Positions 1-10,921 of a DNA stretch of 64,000 nt are shown here, piece by piece. The stretch comes from Elymus sibiricus (lineage: Eukaryota; Streptophyta; Magnoliopsida; Poales; Poaceae), in NCBI GenBank assembly GCA_039707655.1, contig CM077671.1, positions 365,702,720 through 365,766,719 of the forward strand, written 5' to 3'. The position numbers were made by a program, and so were the translations under genes. Position 1 is the first letter of the stretch. Every line of letters starts with the position of its first letter. The notes under the pieces were generated by a model. It had not been told where the DNA came from. It did not search any database and worked only from the letters and a program-made list of their open reading frames with translations.

Positions 1-2024
1 CTACAGTTTATTTTCTATTAATTTTCTAAGTTTTATTAATTTTCTGGAATTTAGTTATATATATTAAATTCGAATTATCCAGAACAGTGAAAGATGACAT
101 CACCATTACATCACCCTGACGTCAGCAGGTCAAACCTAGCTGACCAGAGTCAAACCTGACAGGTGGGACCCACCTGTCAGCCACTTGGAGTTTAATAGTG
201 AGTTAATTAAGCTAACAGAACTAATTAGTAGGGTGGGCCCCAGGTGTCAGTGACTAATTAGGTTAAACTAATTATTTAAATTAGTTAAACATGTCATTAG
301 GGTTTAACTAAACCTGGGCCCACATGTCAGTGGCCCAGGGGGGGCTGGACCCACATGGCAGCGGCTGGGGCTGCCCAGTCAGCCAGTTGACTAAGTCAAC
401 TGGTCAACCAGGGGCTTGGGGCCCACGGGTCAGCGACCCTGGGGGCGGCCCCGGGGTGCCAGCTCAGTGAGGCGGCCGGCGTTCAACCGTCGGTGGCCAA
501 AACGACGGCGGCGGGTCGGGCGCGCGTCGGAAATCGTCCAGGGGCGGCGGTTTTGGGCGTTAGGGGGCGCGTTCGAACGGGCAGTCAATGCCGCGTCGAG
601 TGATGGTGATGCGGTGGCCGGACCCGGCCGGAAACGGCGTCGGCGACGAGCGGAGGCGGCGGCGGCGTTCGGGTCTCCGACGGGAACTAGGCTACGTCGA
701 GCTAGCGGTCGAACGAAAGGGTTGGGGGGGTTCTACGCGGCACGCCGGAGCGAACGGGCACGAGCGCGTGGTCATTTGGTCGCCGAAACGGCGCCGGCGA
801 CGAGCTCAGGCGGTGGCGGCTACGGTGCTCGTCGGGGTAGGTGCTAGGGGCCACGGGAGGGGGCGTGCGTGTGCGCGTTGGGCTCTACGCGATGTGGGGG
901 TCGAGTTGTGCACGGGCCCGGGGCCATTTGGTCGCCGGAGCATCGCCGGCGACGAGCGCAGGCGGCGGTGAGTTCGGGCATGATGGGAATCGGTGCTAGG
1001 GGTTGCTAACGACGGCGAGAGGAGAGGGGGAAACGGGGAGAAGCTCACAGCGGTCCCGTAGGTGAGCAAAGCGGGCACGGGGAAGGCCTGACGGCGCCGG
1101 AATCATCGCCGGAACGCGACGGCGTTCCGAGGCAGAAGCGGATCGGGGCGGCGATGCAGGGGGCTCCGGTCTTGCGCTTGCGGTCGGGGTCGAAGCAGCG
1201 GACGACGGCGGAGCCGGGGGACATGACGGCATCGCGAGGGAAGCACGGTGGCCGCGGCGTCGACGGGCGTGCGGCGGCGGCGCTCGGCCGCGCCAGCCAG
1301 AGAGGGGGGAGAGCGGCGTGGAAGCGAGGGAGAGAAGGGGAAATGGAGGAGGCGACCAGGGGGAGTGGCCTGGGGTCGCCCTTATCCCCAGCCACCTGCT
1401 CCATCGGCGTGGCGAGCTGCGGCCGGCGGAGGCGCGGTCGTCCATGGAGACGACGACACGGCGGGGGAGCAGGTGAGGGTGGGCTGGCGGGCTGGGCAGG
1501 TGGGCTGGCCAGCTCAGCTCGCCCAGGGGGGAAGAGGGGTTTTCTTTTTCCCTTTTGTTTTGTTTTTGTTTTCTTTTCTGATTTAATTTTCCCTTTATCT
1601 ATTTACCCCTAGGGCTAGGTCACTTTAATAAAATATGGCACATGGCCTAATAATTGAAATGCAATATTAGGTGTTGCCACAAAAGTTTGAGGCTGATTTG
1701 AAAAGTTTAGACATTTTCATAATTCAAAAGGGCAATTTAATTATTGTGTTGGCCTCTGTTATAAATGCTTAGAGGCATCAAAGTATTTTATAAAATGCTG
1801 GTTCTAATTTTATAAATACCAGATGAATATCTGTAAACCAAACATGATTTTAGTTTTCAGGTTTGCAATTTTTTATTTATCCCACTTTTGAATGAATTTT
1901 GAAAATCATTAAGAAATTTAGATGAGATATGATTCCCCCGTGATCATGCACTGTTTAGCAAATTGGATCAGCTTAGACTTGGCCATTACAACGATCACTG
2001 TAGCTTAGTTATCCGGGCGTCACA
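1..2024 (-). mobile_element. Gypsy-type LTR, outer end, runs off the left edge
   Basis: Read on the minus strand the segment begins at 2024 with TGTGACGCCCGGATAACT, a TG-starting end of the kind seen on Triticeae gypsy LTRs; the match to that class is from memory. The left part (about 100-400) has GGTGGGACCCACCTGTCAG-type sequence, 420-1560 is very GC-rich, and 1560-2024 is AT-rich. Open frames in the GC-rich part overlap on both strands, resemble no protein and look like compositional artefacts. It interrupts Copia A just after base 2024, so it is younger. Bases 2025-2029 (GTTGG) would be one copy of its target duplication; the other lies outside the window. Whether it is a solo LTR or a full element cannot be seen. 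Confidence 0.6.
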
Positions 2025-2150
2025 GTTGGGCAGGTCTGGTGAGCTTGGAATATCATCAGAGGAAGATGAGCTCTTGTCTGGACTAGAGCCTGAATATGTG
2101 TCAACACTGAGCTCCTTGAGGTTGTTCTGACTGTCCTCTGATGCAGACAT
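2025..2150 (-). pseudogene. N-terminal fragment of Copia A third ORF, cut by LTR insertion
   Basis: An open frame of 42 codons starts with ATG at 2150 and runs into the gypsy LTR boundary at 2025. The product starts MSASEDSQNN and is rich in Ser, Asp and Glu, including a run of five serines. The ATG lies 8 bases after a TTCACAG splice-acceptor-like sequence (intron end at 2159). The third ORF of Copia B starts just after the same TTCACAG sequence, which is the main reason for calling this a real start. No function is recognised. The remainder would lie left of the window, beyond the inserted element. It could also be a chance frame; the parallel with Copia B argues against that. Confidence 0.5.
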
Positions 2151-2158
2151 CTCTGACC

Positions 2159-2970
2159 CTGTGAATAGAATATAGAGGAGTAGAAGGGTTGAGTCATCAC
2201 AAAATGCAGAGATTTTTCAAAGATTGAACAAAGAAATTCTTAGATATAGCACTCAGGAAAAAAGGATTTCGGTGTCACTGAGTCAAACATTTCGGTACCA
2301 CCGAGACGCATAGAACTCTTTGCAGAAACTTGGCAGCAATTTCGGTCGCACCAAAAATTGCCACTCGGTTTCACCGAGCCTGTCCTCAGTAGTCCAAAAC
2401 CAAAATTGGTAGAGCCGATTTTTATGACTCGGTGTCACCGAGATTCGGTTTTGCGGACGGCTAGACCTAAAAAAATCTCTCGTTCGCTAAGCTAATGAGT
2501 TTTCTAGAGGATTGAGAGGATAGCAATCAGTGGATTATCGATAAGAATTACTCTAATGCACATGAATTGGACGGGGAGCGCAAAGAGGGCCGGATCCATA
2601 CCCTAATTTGGTGAAGGATACGCTAAGGCTGTGACGGTGGTGAAGATTCCGTCGGTCGGCGGCGATTCCCAACAGCACGGGCGCTTGGGGAGACGAAGGA
2701 GATGACCATGGGTCCAGAGAGGCAGCTTAGGGTTTGGAGGAAACGGACTTTTGTGATTGAATTTCAAAAGTCGGGTCCGCCAGGTTATATACCCCTTGCT
2801 GTCGGTGATGCCGATTCTAATTTATCGGTGTCACCGAGTTCCTCAACTGTCAGCTGACAGGGAAACTTGGTGTAACCGAGAAAATGGAATCGGTGATACT
2901 GAGGTGAAAAGCAGATCAACCCTAGGCATTCGGTGAGACCAAGAATTTTGGATTGGTTCCACCGAGATGC
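2159..2970 (-). promoter_or_regulatory. Putative internal promoter, leader exon and intron of Copia A
   Basis: On the minus strand a TATA box (GGGGTATATAACC) lies at about 2786-2797. Upstream of it (2805-2970) are five TCGGT-N5-ACCGA-like repeats. Downstream is a leader (about 2760-2602) that becomes GC-rich and ends at a donor-like AGG/GTATGG (intron start 2601). A 443-base putative intron, with five more repeats, ends at TTCACAG (2159), 8 bases before the ATG of the third ORF. The leader has one upstream ATG opening a short frame of about 28 codons. The arrangement is read from sequence; transcription is inferred. Confidence 0.45.
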
Positions 2971-3017
2971 ACTCGGGAGGTTTTAATGGTCAGTCCTTTG
3001 TCGATACGGAACTCCGA

Positions 3018-3838
3018 GTGCTCCTCAGACAGAGGTATCGAAAAGTACTTGTTCAAATTTTGTGATGCAGCATGAATAGAATATGAGACGAGAAATCATA
3101 GATAGCTAGAGAAGGGTCCTAGGCATTCTTGTCCATCCAATTGGCAAAAACAAAATCAAAGTCCAAATAGCTACAATTGGATGTCCTCGAATGGATAAAG
3201 AAATGCAGACCAACATGCTCACACACTAAGATGTCAAATGAAATCATGGCAAACATGCACATACATACTAGCATCTATCAAGCACTTTGGCGATGACATA
3301 GTCATCTATATATGAGTATATTGACTTAGGAGCCAAGTAAGAATACTTGATCATAGGTCATACTCATCGTTTAAGCATAAGTGGGGTTACCACTTTTACA
3401 TAAAGCATTTAGTGTTGTCACATACTATGAGATGCTTTGACTCAAGTATTAGAGTAAAGCTCCCCCTTGATGTGGCATCCCCCCTTTAGAGGGATAAACT
3501 AACCTTGGGTTTTGTCTATGAAGACTTCATGTAGGTGAAGTACTGGTGGATGCTCAAAGTTGATGAAGATCACCATGAGTTGGGAGCATCCTTGTTGTTT
3601 CTTACTCTTCTCACCTACATGGGTTAGTCCCAACACACAAGAGACAAATACAAGGATATCTATGGACATGGAGTGCAAAGCATACATGATGATGTCCATG
3701 AATTTGTTGATTACCTTGTCCCTTGCTTACCTTTGAGGGAATGTGTGACTCCTTGAACTATTGCATAATGTTGATGTTGATTGCAACTAGTTCTTGCCAA
3801 TAATGAATGTGAGTGAATTTCATTGGCGGAGTCATCCC
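3018..3838 (-). other. Copia A non-coding spacer downstream of gag
   Basis: No credible coding sequence. On the minus strand there are purine-rich stretches of the polypurine-tract type (plus-strand CTCCCCCTTGATG and CATCCCCCC, about 3460-3485), but no LTR start follows them. They are either internal tracts or relics. Pol would be expected here in an autonomous copia element and is absent. Confidence 0.5.
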
Positions 3839-6031
3839 TCAAGAACTTCTCCAGTTCTTCTTCTTGGGGACCCACGTCAAGTTGATGGGGATCCTTGGTG
3901 TTGAAGTGGCACTTGTAGAAGTTGAGCTTGTTGTAGCCTTGGGAACCCATTTCACCAAATCTTGGGATTCATCTTCATATGAGTCAATGTCCTCTTGAAG
4001 CTTGTTCTTGCCCTTGAGCTTGTGGTCTTGTGGTGGAAGGTCATCTTGAGCTTTTGTTCCCTTGGGAAGAGTATTTTCATACTTCTCCCTTTGAGGAACA
4101 AACTTGGGCTTGGGGTATTGACCTTCTTCCCATTCAACTCCATTTGCATTGAAGTAGCCAATGCCATGGTTCTTCCGGTATCCTCCGTGCTTGCGTACAA
4201 TTTCCTCAAATTGCTTACACCCGGCAAGACTCTTATAGATACCTTTCTCTATAATACCTTTCAAAAGTTCATTTTCTTGCTCAAATGTAACATGGCTAAG
4301 AGAAGAGTTAGTGGGATCAATAGAACTACTAGAAGCAATATCATTGGATTTATCATTTTTATTGCTACTAGTTGAAGAACCTTTCTTGCCTTTGTTACTA
4401 GTTTGCTTAGCCTTAACTTGTGGAATGAATGTCGACAAGAGAAGTCGTTTGGCTAGATAAGAGGAAGTCTTCTTTCGAAGATCGCCATTGATAGCTTTAA
4501 GGAATTCATGCTCTTGCTCTAAATTGAGCTTCTCGAAGCGGAGCTTCTCATGAGTCCTTTCAAGCTCTCTATGATCTTGTAGAGTAGACTCGTGAGCTAA
4601 CTTAAGAGTGTTTAGTTCTTGAGTTAGTCGTTCTATTACCAACTTATCATCATCACACGACTTATCTTGGCTAGAGTGATTACTAACAAGTTCATCTTGA
4701 CTAACATTACTAGATTTGTCAAATAGCAAGTCATCATCTCCTAACAAGTCATCCTCATCACAATTGAAATCAAGATACTCGGGGTGTGATACCTTGGGGC
4801 CTTTAGCCATGAAGCAACTTCCACTCCCTTCATTTGGTGAATCAAATATGTCATAGGAGTCGGTAGTCACTGGTGCAAGTCCGGCAACACCTTCATCTTG
4901 ACTATAGTCGGAGTTGGAGTGATTGCTTCTCTCGGAGTGGTTGTCGGATTTGGAGCCGGAAACCCATTCACCAACATGAGCTTGATGTCTTCCTCTTGAG
5001 TAGCTCTTGGTGTACTTGTCCTTCTTCTCCGAGTCCCTACTTCTCCTTGAGGGTCTTCGTTCATAACGATCATCTCTACTCCTTCTCTCTCTTCGAGGTG
5101 ACTCATCTCTTGAGCTTCGTCTTCTTGGTGACTCTTCTTTCCTTTTGTAGGGAGCCGTGCACTCATTGGAGTAGTGTCTGGGCTTCCCACAATTGTAGAA
5201 ATTTTGGTCACGACTTGACGAACGCTTCTCTTCATATCTTGAGTTGGAGCTTCGATCTTTGCCTCTATTCTTGTAGAATTTGTTGAATTTCTTGACCATG
5301 AGGCTTATCTCTTCATTTGTGACAAGGTTGTCGCTTGAAGTTGCGGGAGCATCACTTGTGGCTTTGTAAGCACCGCTAGACTTGTTATGAAGCTCTTCCT
5401 TGTCCTTGAGTGTCATCTCATGAGCAACAATCCTTGCAATCACTTCCGTAGGCTTGAGATCTTTGTAGTAGGGCATCATTTGGATCAATGTGCACACGGT
5501 GTCATATCTCTCATCCAAAGCTCAAAGTATCTTCTTGATGATGAATTTGTCAGTCATTTCCTCGCTTCCTAAGCCGGCAATCTCATTGGTGATTAGAGCT
5601 AGCCTAGAGTACATCTCAGCGACTCCTTCACCATCCTTCATCTTGAACTTGTCAAGCTGACTCTGAAGAACATCCAACTTGGATTCTCTCATGGATTCGG
5701 TACCTTCGTGCATATCAACCAAAGTATCCCAAATCTCTTTTGCATTCTCAAGACGGCTGATTTTGTTGAATTCTTCGGGGCATATGCAGTTGAAGAGAAT
5801 GTCACATGCTTGAGCGTTGTATTGCAACATCTTCAATTCATCCGCGGTCGCTTCACGATCCGGTTCCTTTCCATCACCAAAGAATTCACCTTGCAATCCA
5901 ACACGAACAACAGTCCAAACGGCGGGGTTATGACCAAGAATATGCATTTTCATTTTGTGCTTCCATCTAGCAAAATTAGTGCCATCAAAGTACGGACCTC
6001 TACGGTGATAATTTCCCTCGCTAGACGCCAT
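3839..6031 (-). pseudogene. gag: Copia A gag polyprotein (UBN2-type), one nonsense mutation
   Basis: The structural capsid protein of a copia element, about 730 codons from ATG at 6031 to 3839, broken by one in-frame TGA at 5522-5524 that fits an arginine CGA changed to TGA. Residues 1-230 form the UBN2-type gag domain (start MASSEGNYHRRGPYFDGTNF, then FARWKHKMKMH and the EIWDTLVDMHEG region). A basic SR/RD-rich linker follows, then a zinc knuckle in which the first cysteine is Phe and a glycine is Arg (FYNCGKPRHYSNEC), so metal binding is probably lost. The C-terminal half is a predicted coiled coil followed by a WVPK-rich tail. The reading frame is otherwise open. It lies 40 bases downstream of the primer-binding site. 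No protease motif (DSG) follows. Confidence 0.85.
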
Positions 6032-6070
6032 ACTCTCCTAGGTTGTGAAACCAATGCAATGGAGACCAAA

Positions 6071-6082
6071 GCTCTGATACCA
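6071..6082 (-). other. Copia A primer-binding site
   Basis: On the minus strand the bases TGGTATCAGAGC match the complement of the initiator-methionine tRNA 3' end used by most plant copia elements. The site starts two bases inside the 5' LTR. Confidence 0.85.
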
Positions 6083-6084
6083 CT

Positions 6085-7576
6085 TGTAGGATCGAAAGTA
6101 TGTCTAGAGGGGGGTGATTAGACTACTTGACCAAATAAAAATCTAATTTTTCCCAATTTTAAGTGTTGGCAGATTTTAGCATTTATAGCAAATCAAGCAC
6201 ACCCTACACATGCATGTCTACGAGTATAGCAGCGGAAAGTAAAGACAAGCATGAGTAGTAAAGGAAGGGTAGGAAGATCAAACGCAATTTGGAGACACGA
6301 AGATTTTTCCCGTGGTTCCGATAGGTGGTGCTATCGTACGTCCACGATTATGGAGTCTTCAACCCACGGAGGGTAACGGTCGCGAGAGTCCACGGAGGGT
6401 TCCACGAAGAAGCAACCTGGACTATACCATGATGGCCTACGTCCACGGAGAACTAGCCTAACTCGGGTAGATCTTCACGAAGTAGGCGATCTCCTTGCCC
6501 TTACAAACTTCTTGGTTCACTCCACAACATGAAGTAGGAGGCTCCCAAGCAACACCTAGCCAATCTAGGAGGCACCACCCTCCAAAAGGTAATAGGCTCG
6601 ATAATGTCGATGAACTCCTTGCTCTTGTGCTTCAAGATGATAGACTCCTCAACACTCAATCACTCTCTCATAGATTTGGCTTTGGTGGAAGAAATTGATT
6701 GGGTGGAAAGCAACTTGGGGAGGCTAGAGATCAAGATTCATATGGTTGGAATGGAATGGCATGATCTCAACACATGAGTAGATGGCTCTCTCTCAGAAAA
6801 TCTGATAGGATAAGTTGGGATCTGTTCTGAGTGCTTCTCTTGCGAGTGAGTGGTGGTGGAGGGGTATATATAGGCATCTCCAAAAATCCAACCGTTACAC
6901 CTAAAAAGTCCAACTCGGTGACACCGATGTGTGAATCTCGGTGGTACCGAGTTGCTTCAAAGGTAGCAACTTTTGAATCTCGGTGAGACCGATATAGGAA
7001 ACTCGGCGGTACCGATCAGGTGTCGAACGGTCAGAATTCCAAATCTCGGTGACGCTGATCCAAAAACTCGAAGCTTCCGATTTTGTGAATCGAGGTAATA
7101 GAAAGTTGGCAAGCTGAACTCGGTGGCACCGAAGTGGGATCGGTTGCACCGATGTGCTAGGGTTTGGCATGGGTCTGTCTGAGTTTGGGTATTGGTGGGA
7201 CCAAGTGGAAATTGTTGGTTTCACCGATTTGAGTGGTAGGGTTCTAGACAGAGTATTAGTGGGAGAGTTTGTGGGTGTTTTTGGTGACTATCACTTGTGC
7301 ACGTGGAGCATCTTGTTCACCAACAGTACCTTACCCCCTTTTAATAGTATTGGCTTTTCCTATGGACTCAAAGTTATTTCTCACAAAGTAAAATGTAGAG
7401 TCCTCTTGCTTGAAGCTTTTGCCAATCCAAATCCTTGCGTCTAGGGGTTTCTCCACAATCCTTTTGCCAACCCATCATTGAACCTTTCCTGAAATATACT
7501 TGGTGGAGGCATTAGTTCAATGACATATATGTTGTTATTAATTACCAAAACCACCAAGGGAGCAAATGTGCTTTCA
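6085..7576 (-). repeat. Copia A 5' LTR (1492 bp)
   Basis: Boundaries: on the minus strand the LTR starts TGAAAGCACATTTGCTCCC at 7576 and ends CGATCCTACA at 6085. The same ends bound the solo LTR at 20268-21779. A TATA box (CCTATATATACCCC on the minus strand) lies near 6865. About seven TCGGTG-N-ACCGA-type repeats sit upstream of it (6905-7165). The right flank AACTC (7577-7581) is the expected target duplication; its partner is outside the window. The LTR also holds an antisense open frame (6495-6698) matched in the solo LTR. Confidence 0.85.
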
Positions 7577-8147
7577 AACTCTTTAGTCACTTTGCTTGCA
7601 AGGTTTATTGTGATGTTGTATTACCGAGTGGGCCCTGGGATACCTCTCCGTCACACGGAGTAACAAATCCCAGTCTTGATCTATGCCCACTCAACAGACA
7701 CCCTCGGAGATACCTGTAGAGCATCTTTATAGTCACCCAGTTACGTTGCGACGTTTGATACACACAAGGTATTCCTCCGGTGTCAGTGAGTTGCATAATC
7801 TCATGGTCATAGGAACAGATACTTGACATGCAGAAAAATATAGCAATAAACTGACACGATGATATGCTACGTTCATAGTTTGGGTCTTGTCCATCACATC
7901 ATTCTCCCAATGATGTGATCCCGTTATCAAATGACATCTCATGTCTATGGCTAGGAAACCTTAACCATCTTTGATCAACGAGCTAGTCTACTAGAGGCAT
8001 ACTAGGGACACAATGTTGTCTATGTATCCACACATGTATTTGTGTTTCCAATCAATACAATTATAGCATGGATAATAAACGATTATCATGAACATGGAAA
8101 TATAATAATAACTACTTTATTATTGCCTCTAGGGCATATTTCCAACT
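7577..8147 (-). repeat. Angela-type 3' LTR, truncated by Copia A insertion
   Basis: Bases 7577-8147 are nearly identical to the outer third of the 5' LTR (34383-34953), including the sequence encoding the ACGGAGAGGTATC region. The first base of the LTR is altered (A for T in TGTTGG). A purine-rich AAGTGGGAGA tract lies immediately inside on the minus strand and is the polypurine tract. The remaining 1.2 kb of this LTR is expected left of Copia A, outside the window. Confidence 0.85.
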
Positions 8148-8197
8148 GTCTCCCACTTGCACTAGAGTCAATAATCTAGCTCACATCACTATGTGAT

Positions 8198-10921
8198 TTA
8201 CATCGTAATGAATCTAACACCCATACAGTTCTGGTGTTGATCATGTTTAGCCCTTGGAAGAGGTTTAGTCAACGGGTCTGCGACATTCAGATCCGTGTGC
8301 ACTTTGCAAATATTTATGTCCTCCTCCTTGATATAATCGCGGATGGAATTGAAGCATCTCTTTACGTGTCTGGTCCTCTTGTGAAACCTTGGTTCCTTGG
8401 CCAGAGCAATGGCACCACTGTTGTCACAGAACGGAGTCATTGGGTTCAGTGCACTGGGCACTACTCCAAGATCTGTCATGAACTCCTTCATCCAGACACC
8501 TTCCTTTGCCGCCTCCAAGGCAGCGATGTACTCCGCTTCGCATGTAGAATCAGCTACCACGCTCTGCTTGGAACTGCACCAGCTTACCGCTCCCCCATTT
8601 AGAATGAATACGTATCCGGTTTGAGACTTAAAGTCATCCAGATCAGTGTCAAAGCTCGCATCGACGTAACCCTTTACGACGAGCACTTGATCACCTCCAT
8701 AAACGAGAAACATTTCCTTAGTCCTTTTCAGGTACTTAAGGATATTCTTGACCGCTGTCCAGTGTTCCATTCTTGGATCACTTTGAAACCTTCCGGCCAT
8801 AATTATGGCAAGGCTGACATCGCGTCTTGTGCACAGCATTGCATACATGATAGAGCCTATGGATGAAGCATAGGGGATGACACGCATCTTCTCTCTATTC
8901 TCTACAGTCACTGGGCATTGAGTCTTACTCAACTTCACACCTTGCAATACAGGCAAGAACCTCTTCTTGGACTGATACATTTCGAACTTCTTCAAAACTT
9001 TGTCAAGGTATGTGCTCTGTGAAAGTCCTATTAAGCGTCTCGATCTATCTCTATAGATTTTGATGCCTAATATGAAAGCAGCTTCTCGTAGGTCCTTCAT
9101 CGAAAAACTCTTGTTCAAATATTCCTTCATGCTTTCCAACATTTCTATATTGTTTCCAATCAGCAATATGTCATCCACATATAATATTAGAAACGCTATA
9201 GAGCTCCCACTCACTTTCTTGTAAATACAAGCTTCTCTGTAAACTTGTATAAACCCGAACGCTTTGATCACCTCATCAAAGCGAAGATTCCAACTCCGAG
9301 ATGCTTGCACCAGTCCATAAATGGATCACTGGAGTTTGCAAGCTTTGTTAGCATTCTCTGGATCGACAAAACCTTCTGGTTGCATCATATACAACTCTTC
9401 CTTAAGGAAACCGTTAAGGAATGCTGTTTTGACATCCATCTGCCAAATTTCATAATCGAAAAATGCATCTATTGCTAACATGATTCTGACGGACTTAAGA
9501 AATCGCTACGGGTGAGAAGGTCTCATCGTAGTCAACTCCTTGAACTTGTGAAAAACCCTTTGCCACAAGTCGAGCTTTATAGACGGTGACATTACCGTCC
9601 GCGTCCGTCTTCTTCTTAAAGATCCATTTGTTCTGAATGGCCTTTCGCCCTTCAGGTAATACTTCCAAAGTCCATACTTTGTTTTCATACATGGATCCCA
9701 TCTCGGATTTCATGGCCTCTAACCATTTGTTGGAATCTGGGCCCATCATCGCTTCTCCATAGCTCGTAGGTTCATCGTTGTCCAACAACATGACCTCTAA
9801 GACAGGGTTACCGTACCACTCAGGAGCAGTACATGCCCTTGTCGACCTACGAGGTTCGATATCAACTTGATCCGAAGCTTCAAGATCATCATCATTAACT
9901 TCCTCTTCAACTGATGCACGCTCCACAGAAACATCTGTCTGTGTTGCGCTACTCTCTGGTTGAAACAAAGGTTCAACAACCTCATCAAGTTGTATCTTCC
10001 TCCCACTCAATTCTTTCGAGAGAAACTCTTTCTCAAGAAATGTCCCGTTTTTAGCGACAAACACTTTGCCAACCGTCTCCTTTGGGTATCCTATGAAGAC
10101 ACATTTCTCCGCTTTGGGTTCCATCTTTTAAGCTGAAGCTTTTTGACATAAGCATCACATCCCCAAACTTTAAGAAACGACAACTTTGGTTTCTTGCCAA
10201 ACCACAGTTCATACGGCGTCGTCTCAACGGATTTCGATGGTGCCCTATTTAAAGTGAATGCAGTTGTCTCCAATGCATAACCCCAAAACGATCGTGGCAA
10301 ATCGGCAAGAGACATCATAGAACGCACCATATCCAATAAGGTTCGATTACGACGTTCGGACAAACCATTGCGCTGTGGTGTTCCAGGCGGTGTCAATTGT
10401 GAAACAATTCCACATTGTCTTAAGTGACTGCCAAACTCATAACTCAGATATTCTCCTCCTCGATCAGATCGTAGGAATTTAATCTTCTTGTTACGATGAT
10501 TCTCAACTTCACTCTGAAATTGCTTGAACTTTTCAAACGTTTCAGACTTGTGTTTCATTAAGTAAATATACCCATATCTACTTAAGTCATCAGTGAAGGT
10601 CAGAAAGTAACGATATCCACCGCGCACCTCAATGCTCATTGGACCGCACACATTAGTATGTATGATTTCCAACAAGTCACTTGCCTGTTCCATTGTTCCA
10701 GAGAACGGGGTCTTAGTCATCTTGCCCATGAGGCATGGTTCACATGTGTCAAGTGATTCGAAATCAAGTGACTCCAAAAGTCCATCAGCATGGAGCTTCT
10801 TCATGTGTTTTACACTAATATGACCTAAGCGGCAGTGCCACAAGAAAGTGGTACTATCATTATCAACTCTACATCTTTTGGCATCAATGTTATGCACATG
10901 TGTATCATCACTATCGAGATT
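8198..10921 (-). pseudogene. pol: Angela-type pol, C-terminal part: integrase, reverse transcriptase, RNase H
   Basis: Copia-order pol read right to left. 10091-10921 holds the zinc-binding LWHCRLGH block, the integrase core (DVCGP-like [22 protein letters not shown], the PQRNGLSERRNRT glutamate) and the start of the linker. 9495-10124 has the DIEPRRSTR acidic linker and the first RT motif ([24 protein letters not shown]). 8198-9310 has the catalytic YVDD, then RNase H with the SKQSVVADSTCEAEYIA motif, ending VADPLTKPLP. Breaks: a frameshift near 10130, another near 9497, and an in-frame TGA near 9328. Some residues normally found between ETVG and KVFVAKNG also seem missing. The right end abuts the Copia B target duplication. 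Confidence 0.85.

Larger units (their letters stand above)
2025..7576 (-). mobile_element. Copia A: gag-only, probably non-autonomous copia retrotransposon
   Basis: A minus-strand element with, from right to left: 5' LTR (6085-7576), primer-binding site (6071-6082), a long gag (3839-6031), a non-coding stretch with purine-rich runs (3018-3838), a putative internal promoter and leader (about 2159-2970), and the start of a third ORF (2025-2150) cut by the gypsy LTR. No protease, integrase, reverse transcriptase or RNase H lies between gag and the third ORF, so mobilisation would need pol from elsewhere. Its outer end at 7576 abuts AACTC, and AACTC also occurs at the matching point of the intact Angela 5' LTR (34383-34387). 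Copia A therefore inserted into Angela's 3' LTR. The solo LTR at 20268-21779 belongs to the same family. Confidence 0.75.

Noticed and set aside
416..1612. Long overlapping open frames on both strands in the GC-rich left region
   Set aside because: They overlap in many frames, are rich in Arg, Gly and Ala as expected from composition, match no family, and lie in an LTR.
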